Origin: Tubiluchus corallicola
Lineage: Eukaryota; Priapulida; Priapulimorpha; Priapulimorphida; Tubiluchidae
NCBI GenBank assembly: GCA_030141605.1
Contig: JAQGDQ010000007.1
Coordinates: 669,173 to 733,172 of the forward strand
Length of the DNA stretch: 64,000 bases
Direction of reading: 5' to 3'
Each line of letters begins with the position of its first letter. Within the stretch, counting starts at the first letter, position 1. Made by a program: the position numbers and the translations under genes. Shown here in pieces: positions 12,521-23,072 of this stretch. The notes beneath the pieces were generated by a model. That model did no database searches and was not told the DNA's origin. It saw nothing but the letters and a program-made list of their open reading frames with translations.

Positions 12521-15500
12521 ATGGTAGAGAGTGGAATGGCAGCTTTTCATAATCTGAAAAATGATATTAAAACTGAGGAAAATGGACATTTTTATGAAGA
12601 CGCGAAAGATTATTGGTCTCAAATTCCTGCGACAGTTGAAGGAATGTTAGGCGGCTTTGGTCGATTGCATCCTGTTGATATTCGTGGATCTGCAGGTTTT
12701 CTCATGCAGTTTATTAGTGTACGCGTGAGCTATTCCCTGTTATTTTTACTAATCACAGTACTTATCGTTTGACTTTACATTTAGGTATCATTTTACCTTT
12801 TAGGGATTTCTTATATCGACAGTGGTTGAAATGTTTGTTATTCAGCAGAAATTTTGACTCAGATGTTCCCCAAAAAGGGGGAAATGGCCCTTACGATTTG
12901 TAATACTAGCACTCCTTGTTTTAGCTAAACCTTCACAAGTGTGACGTCGTGTAATAATTAAGTTAGGACGTTTGGAAATCAGAGTACTGTGTTCAGGGTT
13001 CTCAAGCGTTTCCGTCACTTTTATACGACAAATTTACAGGATAATCATTTATTCGTGTAGGCTACGTGAATCTGTGTCACTGGTGAAACACTTGTGTGCA
13101 CGTGCAAATTAGTTAATAAGAACCAAAACGGAATTAAGAACTAATATTTATATTTCAAATTTAATCAGTAAAACGACAATAGCAAAATTAAATTGATAAC
13201 AATTTCCAACAATACCTAATTCCCCCAAAAGTAACGTTGGTCGGCTCGGTTCTGTCTTTCATCAGGCTTTTGGATCTAGTAACCACGCTCTCCAATCTTC
13301 AACCATGGCACATCATCTTTTCGTCTTCACTAGTCAGCCATGCCCTCGCTAGCAACTCTGTGCCATTGGTCACCAATCCAGCCTCTGTATGGACCACGCT
13401 TAGAAGCTGCTTCAGCAATCCAGCGGCTGAACTCATACCTGGTTGCCTCAGGATTGAAGTCATGCTTGCTGCCTCAGACTCCACGTAATAAAGCCAGATT
13501 TCGTCCTTTTGCAGAGTGACAAACAGAACCTTCAGTTCAGACAAACAGACAGACCATTAGTCCAGGTAGAACTTCAATCATGTGGTCCTCGACTGGTCTT
13601 CCACTACTCTCCAGGGTCCTGCTTTGCAGGTAGAAATATGGTTACTAAACACTTGTCTCTAAGAATGTTAAGCTAGTGCCGTCACAGCAAACAACGAATA
13701 AACAAAAGCAGACAAAACCATTGTCTTTGTCATAAATCATCTCACTGCATATGAGTGCCATTAAAGACAGGTTCACACCAAACTTGGTGTTCAGCCATAT
13801 AAAATAACCTCAGGGAGTGGACCAACCAGCAAAACTCTACTACCCTGTAACTTTGACAGTCAGAACACATCTAATGTAAAACACGAACTCTGTATTAAGA
13901 TCCTAAAACAGGTTTAAACCATTTGGTATTCGAATTTTCAGGTAACCTAATTATAGGTAAACAGAGAAATGAGCAGCTAGAGCCATCTAATGTCAAAATC
14001 TTGCAAAAACACGCAATGTTATATAGGTTTAAATAAACAGTGCAATAAATCAATAAGGTAATTAATTATGCACACATAACATCATATGAAAGATATATCA
14101 CAATAGGTGTTGCGACAATGATGGGTCGTCTAACCGATCATCACAACAGGGCTTTGCGTGCTGATGGACAGCTCCTCTTGAACATGCTCAGTAATTGCTG
14201 ACTGTACAATTGCATTAACTTACATAATCAGCAGCCTATCTAAAAAGTCACTTTACACAGTTTAGCAGTTGCTGTTAACACCTTCGCATTTGTACATAGC
14301 CATTGTTGTACTAATAAAGTTTTTATTTTTGTATATCCCTTTTTTGTACATCTAATGTTACAGATGTTCACTAGCTTTAATTTAGTAATGTAAGAGCATT
14401 ATGGCTTCACTTGTGCCAACACTCCCCTCTGTCACATTGGTTACATCCTACTTGTGATGTAGGCATTACTACTTAACTGTTAGCTTCTGCCCAGTCTGAG
14501 CTTCTCTGTTATAAGCCAGCTGTAACATTACCACCTTAAGCTGATGAGTCTGTTGCTATGAAACTTCTTTAATGTCTTCAATAAAATAGTTTATTTTGCC
14601 TAAATCTGTGCTGTTTTGGTTTTTCTTATTAGTGACTTTACAGTAACTCTACAGCTTATAAAACTTTTGAAGTATGGGATAACAGGCATCAGTTACAATT
14701 GGTTTTCAAGTTACTTATTTGGTAGGCAGCAAAGGGTTCTTTCTAGAATCTAGCTGTGAGAAATTTCTTCTGGCATCCCACTGGGTTTCATCCTAGGTCC
14801 TCTTTTGCTCGTCATGTCTATGAACGAGCTTTCCTTTGTTCTAAGTTAACGGACTCAAAGGTTACAATATGCAGATTACCCACCTGTTCATAAAGCTGTG
14901 ATATCTGAAGCTGATCGGGACGCTATTCAAGTTGACATTAGTAAAATGTTTGAATGGAGCAATTTCAATATATATACATATATGCTGTCTTTTAATCATT
15001 TAAGCAGAAACAATGAGGCTAATGTGGAGTAGAAATTTAATTAGGTGCAGATAACATGGCTGATCAACTTATACTTTGGTTAATCATCTATCCAAGTGTT
15101 GGATGTCACAAGCATCTGGAAGTGTTAGTCTGATTGAACATACTTGTAAAGGTTGCCACGCTAACGTCCAGAGATAATCTTACAGATGTCCCATTGACTA
15201 TAAGTTGATATCTCACTAATGGTCGAGGCCTCTTAAGGGGTTGTAGTGAAGGTATGGAAGTTTAAGAGCAGCCCCATAAAAATTTCAAATTTATTAGTAT
15301 TTTCACCACTTATATGTGTTTTCACTGACAATACAGCCACTACATCTTCATGAATTTTGATTATCATTAGAAATGAATTTGTGATTTAAAACTGTGATGC
15401 TTAGTAGCATAATATGACTTTGTCACCTTATATGTTAGAGACTGTTCCTTCACTAAGGAACTCGTAAATCACTTCTATCATTTTGCTTGTACGCAATATG

Positions 15501-16393
15501 AAAATAATCATTCTGTAAAACGTTTCGCCTACCTAAACACTTCTTGTTTGATGTTGCTTAACTGCTGAAGATAGTAGTTAAGAGCTCTATGAAGTTTCTA
15601 GTAGAACACATACTGGTTAGTGACTAGCCTAGGTGGTAAAGCTACTTCCCAGGGTAATTCTGAAACCATCTGTCAGCACCGTAACACTTTAAAGTTTTAA
15701 TCCAGTGTATAGTACTTGAAGTTTTAAGCTGGGACTCTGGTGCAGTGTAGCCACTGGCCTGTAATTAATGCTGTTGCAAAAATGAATACATCTTATCCTC
15801 ATAGCAGCAGGCCTATTTATATAACTAGATCGCCTATAATAACTGCGTGATTGTGCACAAATGCCCCAGACAAACGTTCTACTACTGCCAAGCTCGCACG
15901 AGGTTTTATTACTTGAGGTGCAGTTACAATTTGGTATATCCATGCGCCCTGGCTCATCCCAAAAAAGTAATAATTACTTTGTAACATTCAATTTTGGTAA
16001 CTATTAGAATGTGAAACAATTTTGCGATTTTTGCTAAGAAAAAAAGGAAAATGTGTAAACTTTTTTTCATTTAAAAATTCAGTAAACTTGAAGTAAAAAT
16101 TTGTGTCCCTCCGTCGGAAGAAGTGTCCTGCAGGACTCCGTTAGTCGACGAAGATTTTCAAAGCCCTGCTGTCATTGCTGTATAACAGCATATGTAGTCC
16201 CATCCCACCATAGAATATGTTGCTCCAGTCTGAGTCCTCTTCACTAGTATCTGATTAATAGGGTTGAACAAATCCAAAGATGCCTTACCTGTCACTAGAG
16301 ACAGTAGAAGACTGGCGTGCACCACTTCACATGACCTCTCTCCAACTAAGGACGCTTTTCTCACTGAATACTGTTCGTATATATATTCATTAG

Positions 16394-16437
<44 letters not shown>

Positions 16438-19400
16438 TAGCCAATCACTTTTGACTAAATACTAGACGTGATACACAGGTCTATTATTACCATATCAGCT
16501 TTGTAGAATGGACAACCTTCGTTACTCCATTTTTTGTTAATAATGTGTTTGAATGGAGCAAACTGCCATTTCTTTCAGGTTATCCTGTTTTTATAACACA
16601 TTTATTTGGGGTGCACATATGTTTTTTAAGTCAGTAACGTAGCTTGCAAATAATAAGTTGAAGCTAGTAATAATTAAGCCCAAGCCTAACACTGGGTATC
16701 TACAACAAAAATTGAGTTTTGCAGGTGAGCCTGGTTGGGTGGGGACATTAAAAATATTACTTTTACGTAGATTGTCATACTATCCAGTGGCAACCCTGTG
16801 TTTTATACACTTTGACACTATTTCATTTTTGTTATTGATATAACATTCATGTATAATTCAAAGATATGCTTTCTCATTTCAATTCGTATTCATCACATTT
16901 TTTTAAGATTCTGCTAAGTTTCATGAGCTTACATCAATTCTTCTTAAGTTCACGTAAAATTTTGTATCATCTTTTGTGTTTTGAGTTTTTGCTAACTTTT
17001 ATTCAGTTTTACATCAACTTTTTTAATGTAAAATTTGTGTATAATTCTAAAACATGCATTGTTATTTTAATTTTTATTCATCTTGTGCTTTTTTAAGTTT
17101 TCGCCAAGTTGTATCAACCTCGCATTGGTTTATTTCTAATTTATTTAAATTTATTAATTTTAGGTTGTGTACATCTGCTTTAATTTTTTTTTTTTTAATT
17201 TTAATGTCTGTGGTCAGACCATTGAGGGACAGTTATAGTTTTTAGGCTTTTACTCAAGAGCTAAATTACTTTTTACTTATTTTATTACCTTTTTTTGTAA
17301 ACTGTAATTTTTCTTCAATAAAATAAATAAATAAGTAATAAAACAGTAACTTGAACAGTCATAAGAATTCCATTATGTACTGCAGTACTGTGTTGCGTTT
17401 GACAACCATAATATTGCTGTATAATTACACTATAATAACATTGTATAATTAAATACCAAGAAATCTCAAGCGATAGAGGCTTTTTATAGCCTCCTGCCAG
17501 CATAAAATCCGTATGTTATGTTACTTGATTTTCACCCCTGAGGTTATGATTACATGCATGTGATGCGGTGTAATCAATTACAGTGTGTTCTTTGACTTTG
17601 GAGTTGTTTGCATGTCTAAAAAACTGGTTCCAACATCTAAGTGTTCAATCTTTATATAGAAGTCAGTGTGTTGTAGATAAGCTGGACCTTTCAGCCGGCT
17701 ATGTAAATAAGTTAAACTACCCTCGCAAATATTAATTTATTTGGTAATAGGTACGTATCTGCTCTCTGCACTTTTCTATTAAGGTAAATGTATTTGGGGT
17801 TTGCTAATTGTTTGAGACCCAATTTTACTCAACAAAGAATAGTATTTTTGCTATAACAAATATTTGACCTTTATGTTGAATATTGAATAGATATATTGTA
17901 CAGCCCAGCAACTGCTGATCTGTATATGTGTACTTATTGTAAATATTACATATTTGTAAAAATGTCTGGTATGATTTGACCAAAGTTCAGTTTTGTATAT
18001 ATGCTCACTTACAGGTGTTCGTACTGTCCGAGATATAGTTCAATGACCGCAGCAACATAACTTCCAGTCTTCTACACGCAGATGCACAATGGGAAAGACT
18101 TTACTGCTCAGTTCAAGTATCTGCAAGCTTCGAATTTTCATACGGCAACTCAGCAGTTTTTGTAACAGAACCTCATTTAGAAAACGATGTGACTGTTCAC
18201 GGGCAGCTAGACCTAAATTAAGGTTTCTTGCAAGTTCAGGTGATGCATCTTTTGATCAAAAATGGAACAACTGTGCGTCGCTGACGACATCAGTTAATCA
18301 GAGCTATGTCTCATATATAGCAACGCAGAATCCCGGTGCTGCAACAACGTATCAGGATCTAAAGCGCTTCCTGGATACGGTAGGATCGGACCCAAAAGAA
18401 GTTCGCTATTGGATGAAACAGTTTCAGCAAGTGAACGATCCGTACAAGCCCTTTGCGGTCGTCATGGTCGAAGAGGATGTGTTTACCAGACCAGACATGC
18501 TCAATGACCTTTGCTCTGGCTTGAGCTTTCTCCATCGGAACGGCTTAAAATCAGTGATAATACATGGCCAAAGAATTCCATACAGGATGGAAGTTACGTA
18601 CACATATCTACAGCAATCAAAAAGGAAGTTTGTTGCAGATACGATCATGCTAGTCAATGTACTTGAGTCACATGGGGTCTCTGCCAGACCTCTGTTCAGC
18701 AGTAATGGTCTCCTTCTCGCAGAGAGATTACATCAGGACAGGTTTGGTATGCTTGGGCGTCTTAAAAAGGTAAATGTTGAACTGATAAAATGGTGTTTGG
18801 GCACTAATCACATTCCAGTTATATATAGCATTGGTGAAACTGATGGCTACCAATTGCTGGACTTGGATTGTTTGAACACTCTTCAGCATGTGTCCGTCGC
18901 TCTTGGACCAAGAAAGGTGTTGATGCTGAATACGACTGGCGGAATTCATGACATAGATGAAGCAGTGATTGGATTGGTAAATATGCCTGGTGATTTAGAT
19001 GATTTACTAAACCGACCGTGGTGCAATGAAGAGCTCAGGGAGAGACTGTATTCTATAGCAACAATGCTTGATAACATCCCCGACCAAAGTTCTGTTGTAA
19101 TTACTTCTGCTGACACCATTGTTACTGAACTCTTTACCCACCATGGTTCTGGCACTCTTTTCAAGAACACTGAAAAAATTTTGAAATTCACCAGTTTTGA
19201 TGACGTGGATTTAAATAGACTGGATCATTTGTTTACCCGATCATTTGGCCGTCGACTCAAACGTGATTATTTCTCTCTGATCAAGGAGAGATTGGGTGTC
19301 TTGTACTTATCAGAAGGTTACAGTGCGGCAGCTATAATTACGAAAGAAGCCAACTTTGACGTCCCATACCTGGATAAGTTTGCTGTGACAGTGCAGTCTC

Positions 19401-21935
19401 AAGGACAGGGTACTGCGGAGATGCTATGGGAGTCCATACGACAAGATTTCCCAATGCTGTTCTGGAGGTCACGTCATGTTAATTATATAAATCCTTGGTA
19501 CTTTGCCCGCAGTGAAGGTAGTTGGAGTAATGGTAGGTGGATCGTATTTTGGAGAGGACTGTCTGACCCAAAAGTTTCTTATGCACTTGTGGAGTATGCA
19601 CTTAGTTTACCTGAATCATTCGAAGCTTTGACTGATTCAGTGATAGAAACTGAACAACCTTAGCACAAAGTTCAAGTATGGAAAACTATTAAAATCGACA
19701 ATTGGTGCAGTTACAGATACTCATAAAATTTTTATACACATATTGTTTTTTGACCGGTAAAAATTTTAGCTCACCAATTTTTATTGTTAGTACTTTATGA
19801 TTAAGTTTTGCATTATATTCAAGATTACATATCAGATTGTATTAAATTGTTATCGGTGTTGTTATTACTATTGTAGAAATTATTATAATATTATATGTAA
19901 TCAGTATTTAAAAATGTCTATTCATTGTTATTTTATAGTTAGTTTTTTACTCATCTTACCAATTTCATAAGTGTAAATATCTAAATAGCAATTTGATATA
20001 CATCATTTGTTGACATGCATTTATTTATGCACATAAGGTCAAGTAGTTTGAAGCAAACATAAAATTTATTTTTTTCTTTTTCCTTGATATTTAATGATGT
20101 TGGCAAATAGTTAAGGAGTCTAGAATAACATGTGTTGTTATTTCATAAATCCCTCGCAGAATTTAGTATTTAAATGATTATAAAAAATCATTTACAAATA
20201 GGAAAATAAGAATAAAAACATGTGCATCTTACTTTTTACTATGTAATATGAGAACTTAGTATTCAGTTTTTCAACGGAAGTACAGCATGATCAGTTGACA
20301 TGTACAGGAAACTCTGCTTAACTCAAATTTTCACCTAACTCAAAGAAATTCAGCAGAACAGATGAAATCCTTCGTTTTCCTGTTATTATGGTCCATTTAA
20401 TTAAAATACATGTAATTTACTTCGCCTAGCTCAAAAATGCAATTTATACTCAAAACTACAACTCAAAAACAGTATTGTCTTCCGGGAAAATTCTGATGTC
20501 TTACAAGTCGCTCCCCGCTTTTTTACAACGGTTGTGTTGAAATATATGCGAAGCTGGTTTGCAATAAATAGCAAAATAGTGGTATTTTTACTTACAATAA
20601 ATTTATTTCACACTATTTAAATGTTGGCTAAAATATATCACGAGTAAAAGACTGTAGGATATTGGTTTGAAGCAGCATAGTACGGCTTATTTTTCGTTAC
20701 AACTTACACTTACTAAAAGCATAACTGTTATTTTACATGTTACAATGTCATGCATATTGCAGATTGACTTTTTTAATGTTGTTATTATGAATTAAAAGCA
20801 GCGATAAATTAATGATTAATTCTGTTGGCTTTTATGATGTTCTCACCTGTATTATAGGAGTTTGGTTTTAATAGCTACAACTAACAGCTATATCACAGCA
20901 ATAATTTCCTTATCTATTACAACTGTTAGTGTTAATGACTACAATTAACTGATAAAAGCAAAGAGTCAAGTAGCATTTCTCTATAATCTTGGCATACACA
21001 CAATTAACCGATAAAAGCAAAGAAAGTCAAGTAGCATTTCTCAAACTGTTTTGCATTTTGCTGGTAACTTGGTATAGGTGTATAATTCAGAGAGTTCACT
21101 TCTACCTTTTGTTAGTGTTCTCTTTTCAAAATTTTTTCCAATTTTTGTAGTGTGTTGAGCACTGAACAACTGACTATTTTTTATTCTCGATAGGGTTATT
21201 ACACAAAATGAACAAGTTACACTAAATAGCATTGCACATTACAACTGGTATGGCGCTTAGGAACTAATCTTGCCAAAACTTTAAAACTAAAACAGAACCC
21301 ACACTATCAGTGCTTACAGTTCGATTGTTATGAATACTTCCTGTAAAATTTGTTGAACATTTATGCCTGCATGCAGAGAAAATAGTAATAGTGTAACAAA
21401 ACCCAAGGACAGGTCTTTTCATTTGTAGGAGCATCACGTTGGGACAGAGAGAGCACTAGATTGTGGAGCAGGGATTGGTCGCATCACAAAGCACCATCTT
21501 CTCCCAGTGTTTAAGACTGTTGACATGGTAGAACTGAACCAGTCATTCCTCGACGAAGCTCCTAACTACCTCGGCGATGACGTTAAACGAATCGGGCGAT
21601 TTATCTGCAGTGGGTTGCAAGAGTTCACACCTGAGGGAGGACTCTATGATGTCATCTGGATACAGTGGGTCCTCGGACATTTGACCGATGAACACCTTGT
21701 AGCCTTCTTCAAAAGATGCAAAGCCGGTTTAAAGGATAAAGGTGTCATATTTGTGAAAGAGAACATGGGATCAAGTCATGAAACAGAAATTGATGAGCAG
21801 GACAGCAGCCTCACCAGACCAAGGCATGCATTTGTTCGATGTATTGAAGAAGCTGGGCTTAGAATCTTGCACGAAAAGAAGCAGAAGGGGTTTCCTAAAG
21901 AAATCTATGAAGTGAGAATGTTTGCTATACGGTAG
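12521..21935 (+). CDS. NTMT1: NTMT1, N-terminal Xaa-Pro-Lys alpha-N-methyltransferase 1
   Basis: SAM-dependent methyltransferase that methylates the alpha-amino group of proteins exposing an X-Pro-Lys/Arg N-terminus. Two coding exons: 12521-12724 and 21429-21935, joined in phase 0 (CGC|gtgagc ... ttgtag|GAG), giving 236 residues against 223 in human. The alternative donor at 12718/12719 would give a joint two residues shorter; CGC|gtgagc is the better donor and keeps the family spacing. Exon 1 encodes the N-terminal cap (FYEDAKDYWSQIPATVEGML, then GGFG). Exon 2 opens into the SAM motif ALDCGAGIGRIT and continues with VIWIQWVLGHLTD, the substrate-site Trp/His region. The start ATG has a near-perfect Kozak context (gcgccATGG). 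The 8.7-kb intron contains the NAGS gene. Confidence 0.93.
12725..14630. other. NTMT1 intron, 5' part; nothing recognised
   Basis: Mostly AT-rich. A segment at about 13228-13620 is less AT-rich, with 81-83-codon open frames on both strands, but I recognise no protein family in it. No splice-flanked exon was seen. Confidence 0.35.
14640..14985 (+). pseudogene. LINE reverse-transcriptase remnant
   Basis: Broken frames read LLKYGITGISYNWFSSYLFG, then RQQRVLS, SGIPLGFILGPLL and a degraded catalytic region (QYADYPPVH in place of FADDT). DAIQVDISKMFEWSNFN follows. Together these match non-LTR RT motifs 3-5 and the following W/A-rich stretch. Several stops interrupt it. It lies inside the NTMT1 intron. 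Confidence 0.7.
14986..18088. other. NTMT1 intron, middle part; simple repeats, possible LINE 3' end
   Basis: A (TA)n tract spans about 16397-16436. T-rich sequence at 16860-17340 ends in an AATAAATAAATAAG run near 17320-17335, which could be the 3' tail of a plus-strand LINE, but no coding part is preserved next to it. The last 80 bases hold a possible acceptor (cttacag, near 18015) for a 5' UTR exon of NAGS. Confidence 0.35.
18089..19663 (+). CDS. NAGS: NAGS, mitochondrial N-acetylglutamate synthase, intronless
   Basis: Makes N-acetylglutamate from acetyl-CoA and glutamate in the mitochondrial matrix. In ureotelic animals this product is the obligatory activator of carbamoyl-phosphate synthetase I. 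The gene is one open frame of 524 residues (human 534). Residues 1-50 are basic and serine-rich with few acids, a typical mitochondrial presequence. An amino-acid-kinase-like domain spans about 90-355 (PFAVVMVEEDVF at 121; IPVIYSIGET at 242; HHGSGTLFKN at 351). The catalytic GNAT-type domain spans about 375-505 (YLSEGYSAAAIITKE at 406; acetyl-CoA loop QGQGTAEMLWE at 438; MLFWRSRHVNYINPWYF at 456; WIVFWRGL at 484). It appears full length and undamaged. It lies on the same strand within the NTMT1 intron, and lacks the introns of the vertebrate gene. Confidence 0.95.
   Translation: MGKTLLLSSSICKLRIFIRQLSSFCNRTSFRKRCDCSRAARPKLRFLASSGDASFDQKWNNCASLTTSVNQSYVSYIATQNPGAATTYQDLKRFLDTVGSDPKEVRYWMKQFQQVNDPYKPFAVVMVEEDVFTRPDMLNDLCSGLSFLHRNGLKSVIIHGQRIPYRMEVTYTYLQQSKRKFVADTIMLVNVLESHGVSARPLFSSNGLLLAERLHQDRFGMLGRLKKVNVELIKWCLGTNHIPVIYSIGETDGYQLLDLDCLNTLQHVSVALGPRKVLMLNTTGGIHDIDEAVIGLVNMPGDLDDLLNRPWCNEELRERLYSIATMLDNIPDQSSVVITSADTIVTELFTHHGSGTLFKNTEKILKFTSFDDVDLNRLDHLFTRSFGRRLKRDYFSLIKERLGVLYLSEGYSAAAIITKEANFDVPYLDKFAVTVQSQGQGTAEMLWESIRQDFPMLFWRSRHVNYINPWYFARSEGSWSNGRWIVFWRGLSDPKVSYALVEYALSLPESFEALTDSVIETEQP
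19664..21428. other. NAGS 3' flank and rest of NTMT1 intron
   Basis: AT-rich. A possible pogo/Tigger-like terminus lies at 20305. A direct repeat of about 57 bases (GATAAAAGCAAAG...GTCAAGTAGCATTTCTC) occurs at about 20945-20995 and 21003-21047. No polyA tract typical of a recent retrocopy follows the NAGS stop codon. Confidence 0.4.
20305..20480. mobile_element. Possible single end of a pogo/Tigger-like element
   Basis: TA is followed by CAGGAAACTCTGCTTAACTC and then further AACTCAAA/CCTAACTCAAA motifs. The form resembles Tigger termini (CAG...CTTAACTC). No matching inverted end was found downstream, so this could be a truncated copy or chance. Confidence 0.3.
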
Positions 21936-23055
21936 CGCATGACAACTCGAATGTGCCAAATGTCATAGTGTTTAGTTTCTAATTTGTGGTTTTAACTTTG
22001 TTGAATTGTTTTACGTGACTTTTTGCTCGCAACATTTAATAGAACGTTATAATTGAAAAGTTTGACCATAAGTGTTTTTTTAGTATTACTAGTTACTGAA
22101 CATTTATTCAACACTATCACCTGATCAATTTTCATTTGCTTAATAGCATGCAAGTATGATGTCCTTGCTTTGGCATTTATGAAGTGGAATGTGTATTTGA
22201 TGTGCAAAGGATAAGACGTCTGGTGTCATCTGACACTTCATACATAATTGTTGCTAAATCAATTAGTAGAAAAGTTTGCTAGACATGTTTGTATTTCTCT
22301 TTAATTTGTCTCTTTAAATTGTACATGTGTACCTTTTTACCATTTAGACCTTAAATATGCTCTGTTAAGAAAAGCATAAATGAGAAAATATACTGCAACT
22401 ATTATTTTATAAGAATATTTTTATTGTGTAGCTTTATATTTTAATATGCGTCGTTTGTGTACTGCTTTTGCACTGACACTAAGAACTCAGCTGCATAAAT
22501 ATTTTCCGTTTTTAGGACATAAATTTTTAAACTCCAATTCTTCTGTATTGGATGCAGGTGGTAGTACAGTAAGAGAACCCAGTTCTGTTTATCTAAGACA
22601 GTACAACAAGAACCTAGTTCTGCTTGCTTAGGAATCGTAGGATGTGGACCTGGATGTGAAAGAATGCTTTCTTTACTCCATCTATTTTTCTTTACAAAGT
22701 ATGTGTAGCATATGTTTTGTTCTTTTATTTCAGAAAGGGCATAACTCCCGCTCATACATTGAGAAAATGCACTATGCTCCATCTATGTAGGAAAGCGCAT
22801 TATGTAAGAGTCCCATTTGATGTATGTGGGAAATATGCAACATCAAATGTGGTGGCAACTTTACAAGTCAAGAAGTCAGTGATATTTTACATAACCGTAA
22901 GGGTGTACAAATGAAAGAAAAATCTAAATTTAGTATCCACTCTTGCTGTTAGAATTTTCCCCCATTCTAGCACACAATGTATGTTGCCTAATTATGATGT
23001 GGGCATAAATCATTTCATAAAAAATAATGCACTTATATAACCACTCAATGAAACA
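21936..23055. other. NTMT1 3' UTR and convergent intergenic region
   Basis: No coding exon seen between the NTMT1 stop and the RPL35 polyA signal. A short tandem repeat containing AGAACC-AGTTCTG occurs twice at about 22565-22635. Confidence 0.4.
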
Positions 23056-23061
23056 TTTATT
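23056..23061 (-). terminator. RPL35 polyadenylation signal AATAAA
   Basis: AATAAA on the minus strand, 11 bases after the RPL35 stop codon. A very short 3' UTR is usual for ribosomal protein genes. Confidence 0.65.
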
Positions 23062-23072
23062 TTAAACTTCCA

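Noticed and set aside
18424-19191. Minus-strand frames of 73-81 codons
   Set aside because: Shadows of the NAGS coding sequence.
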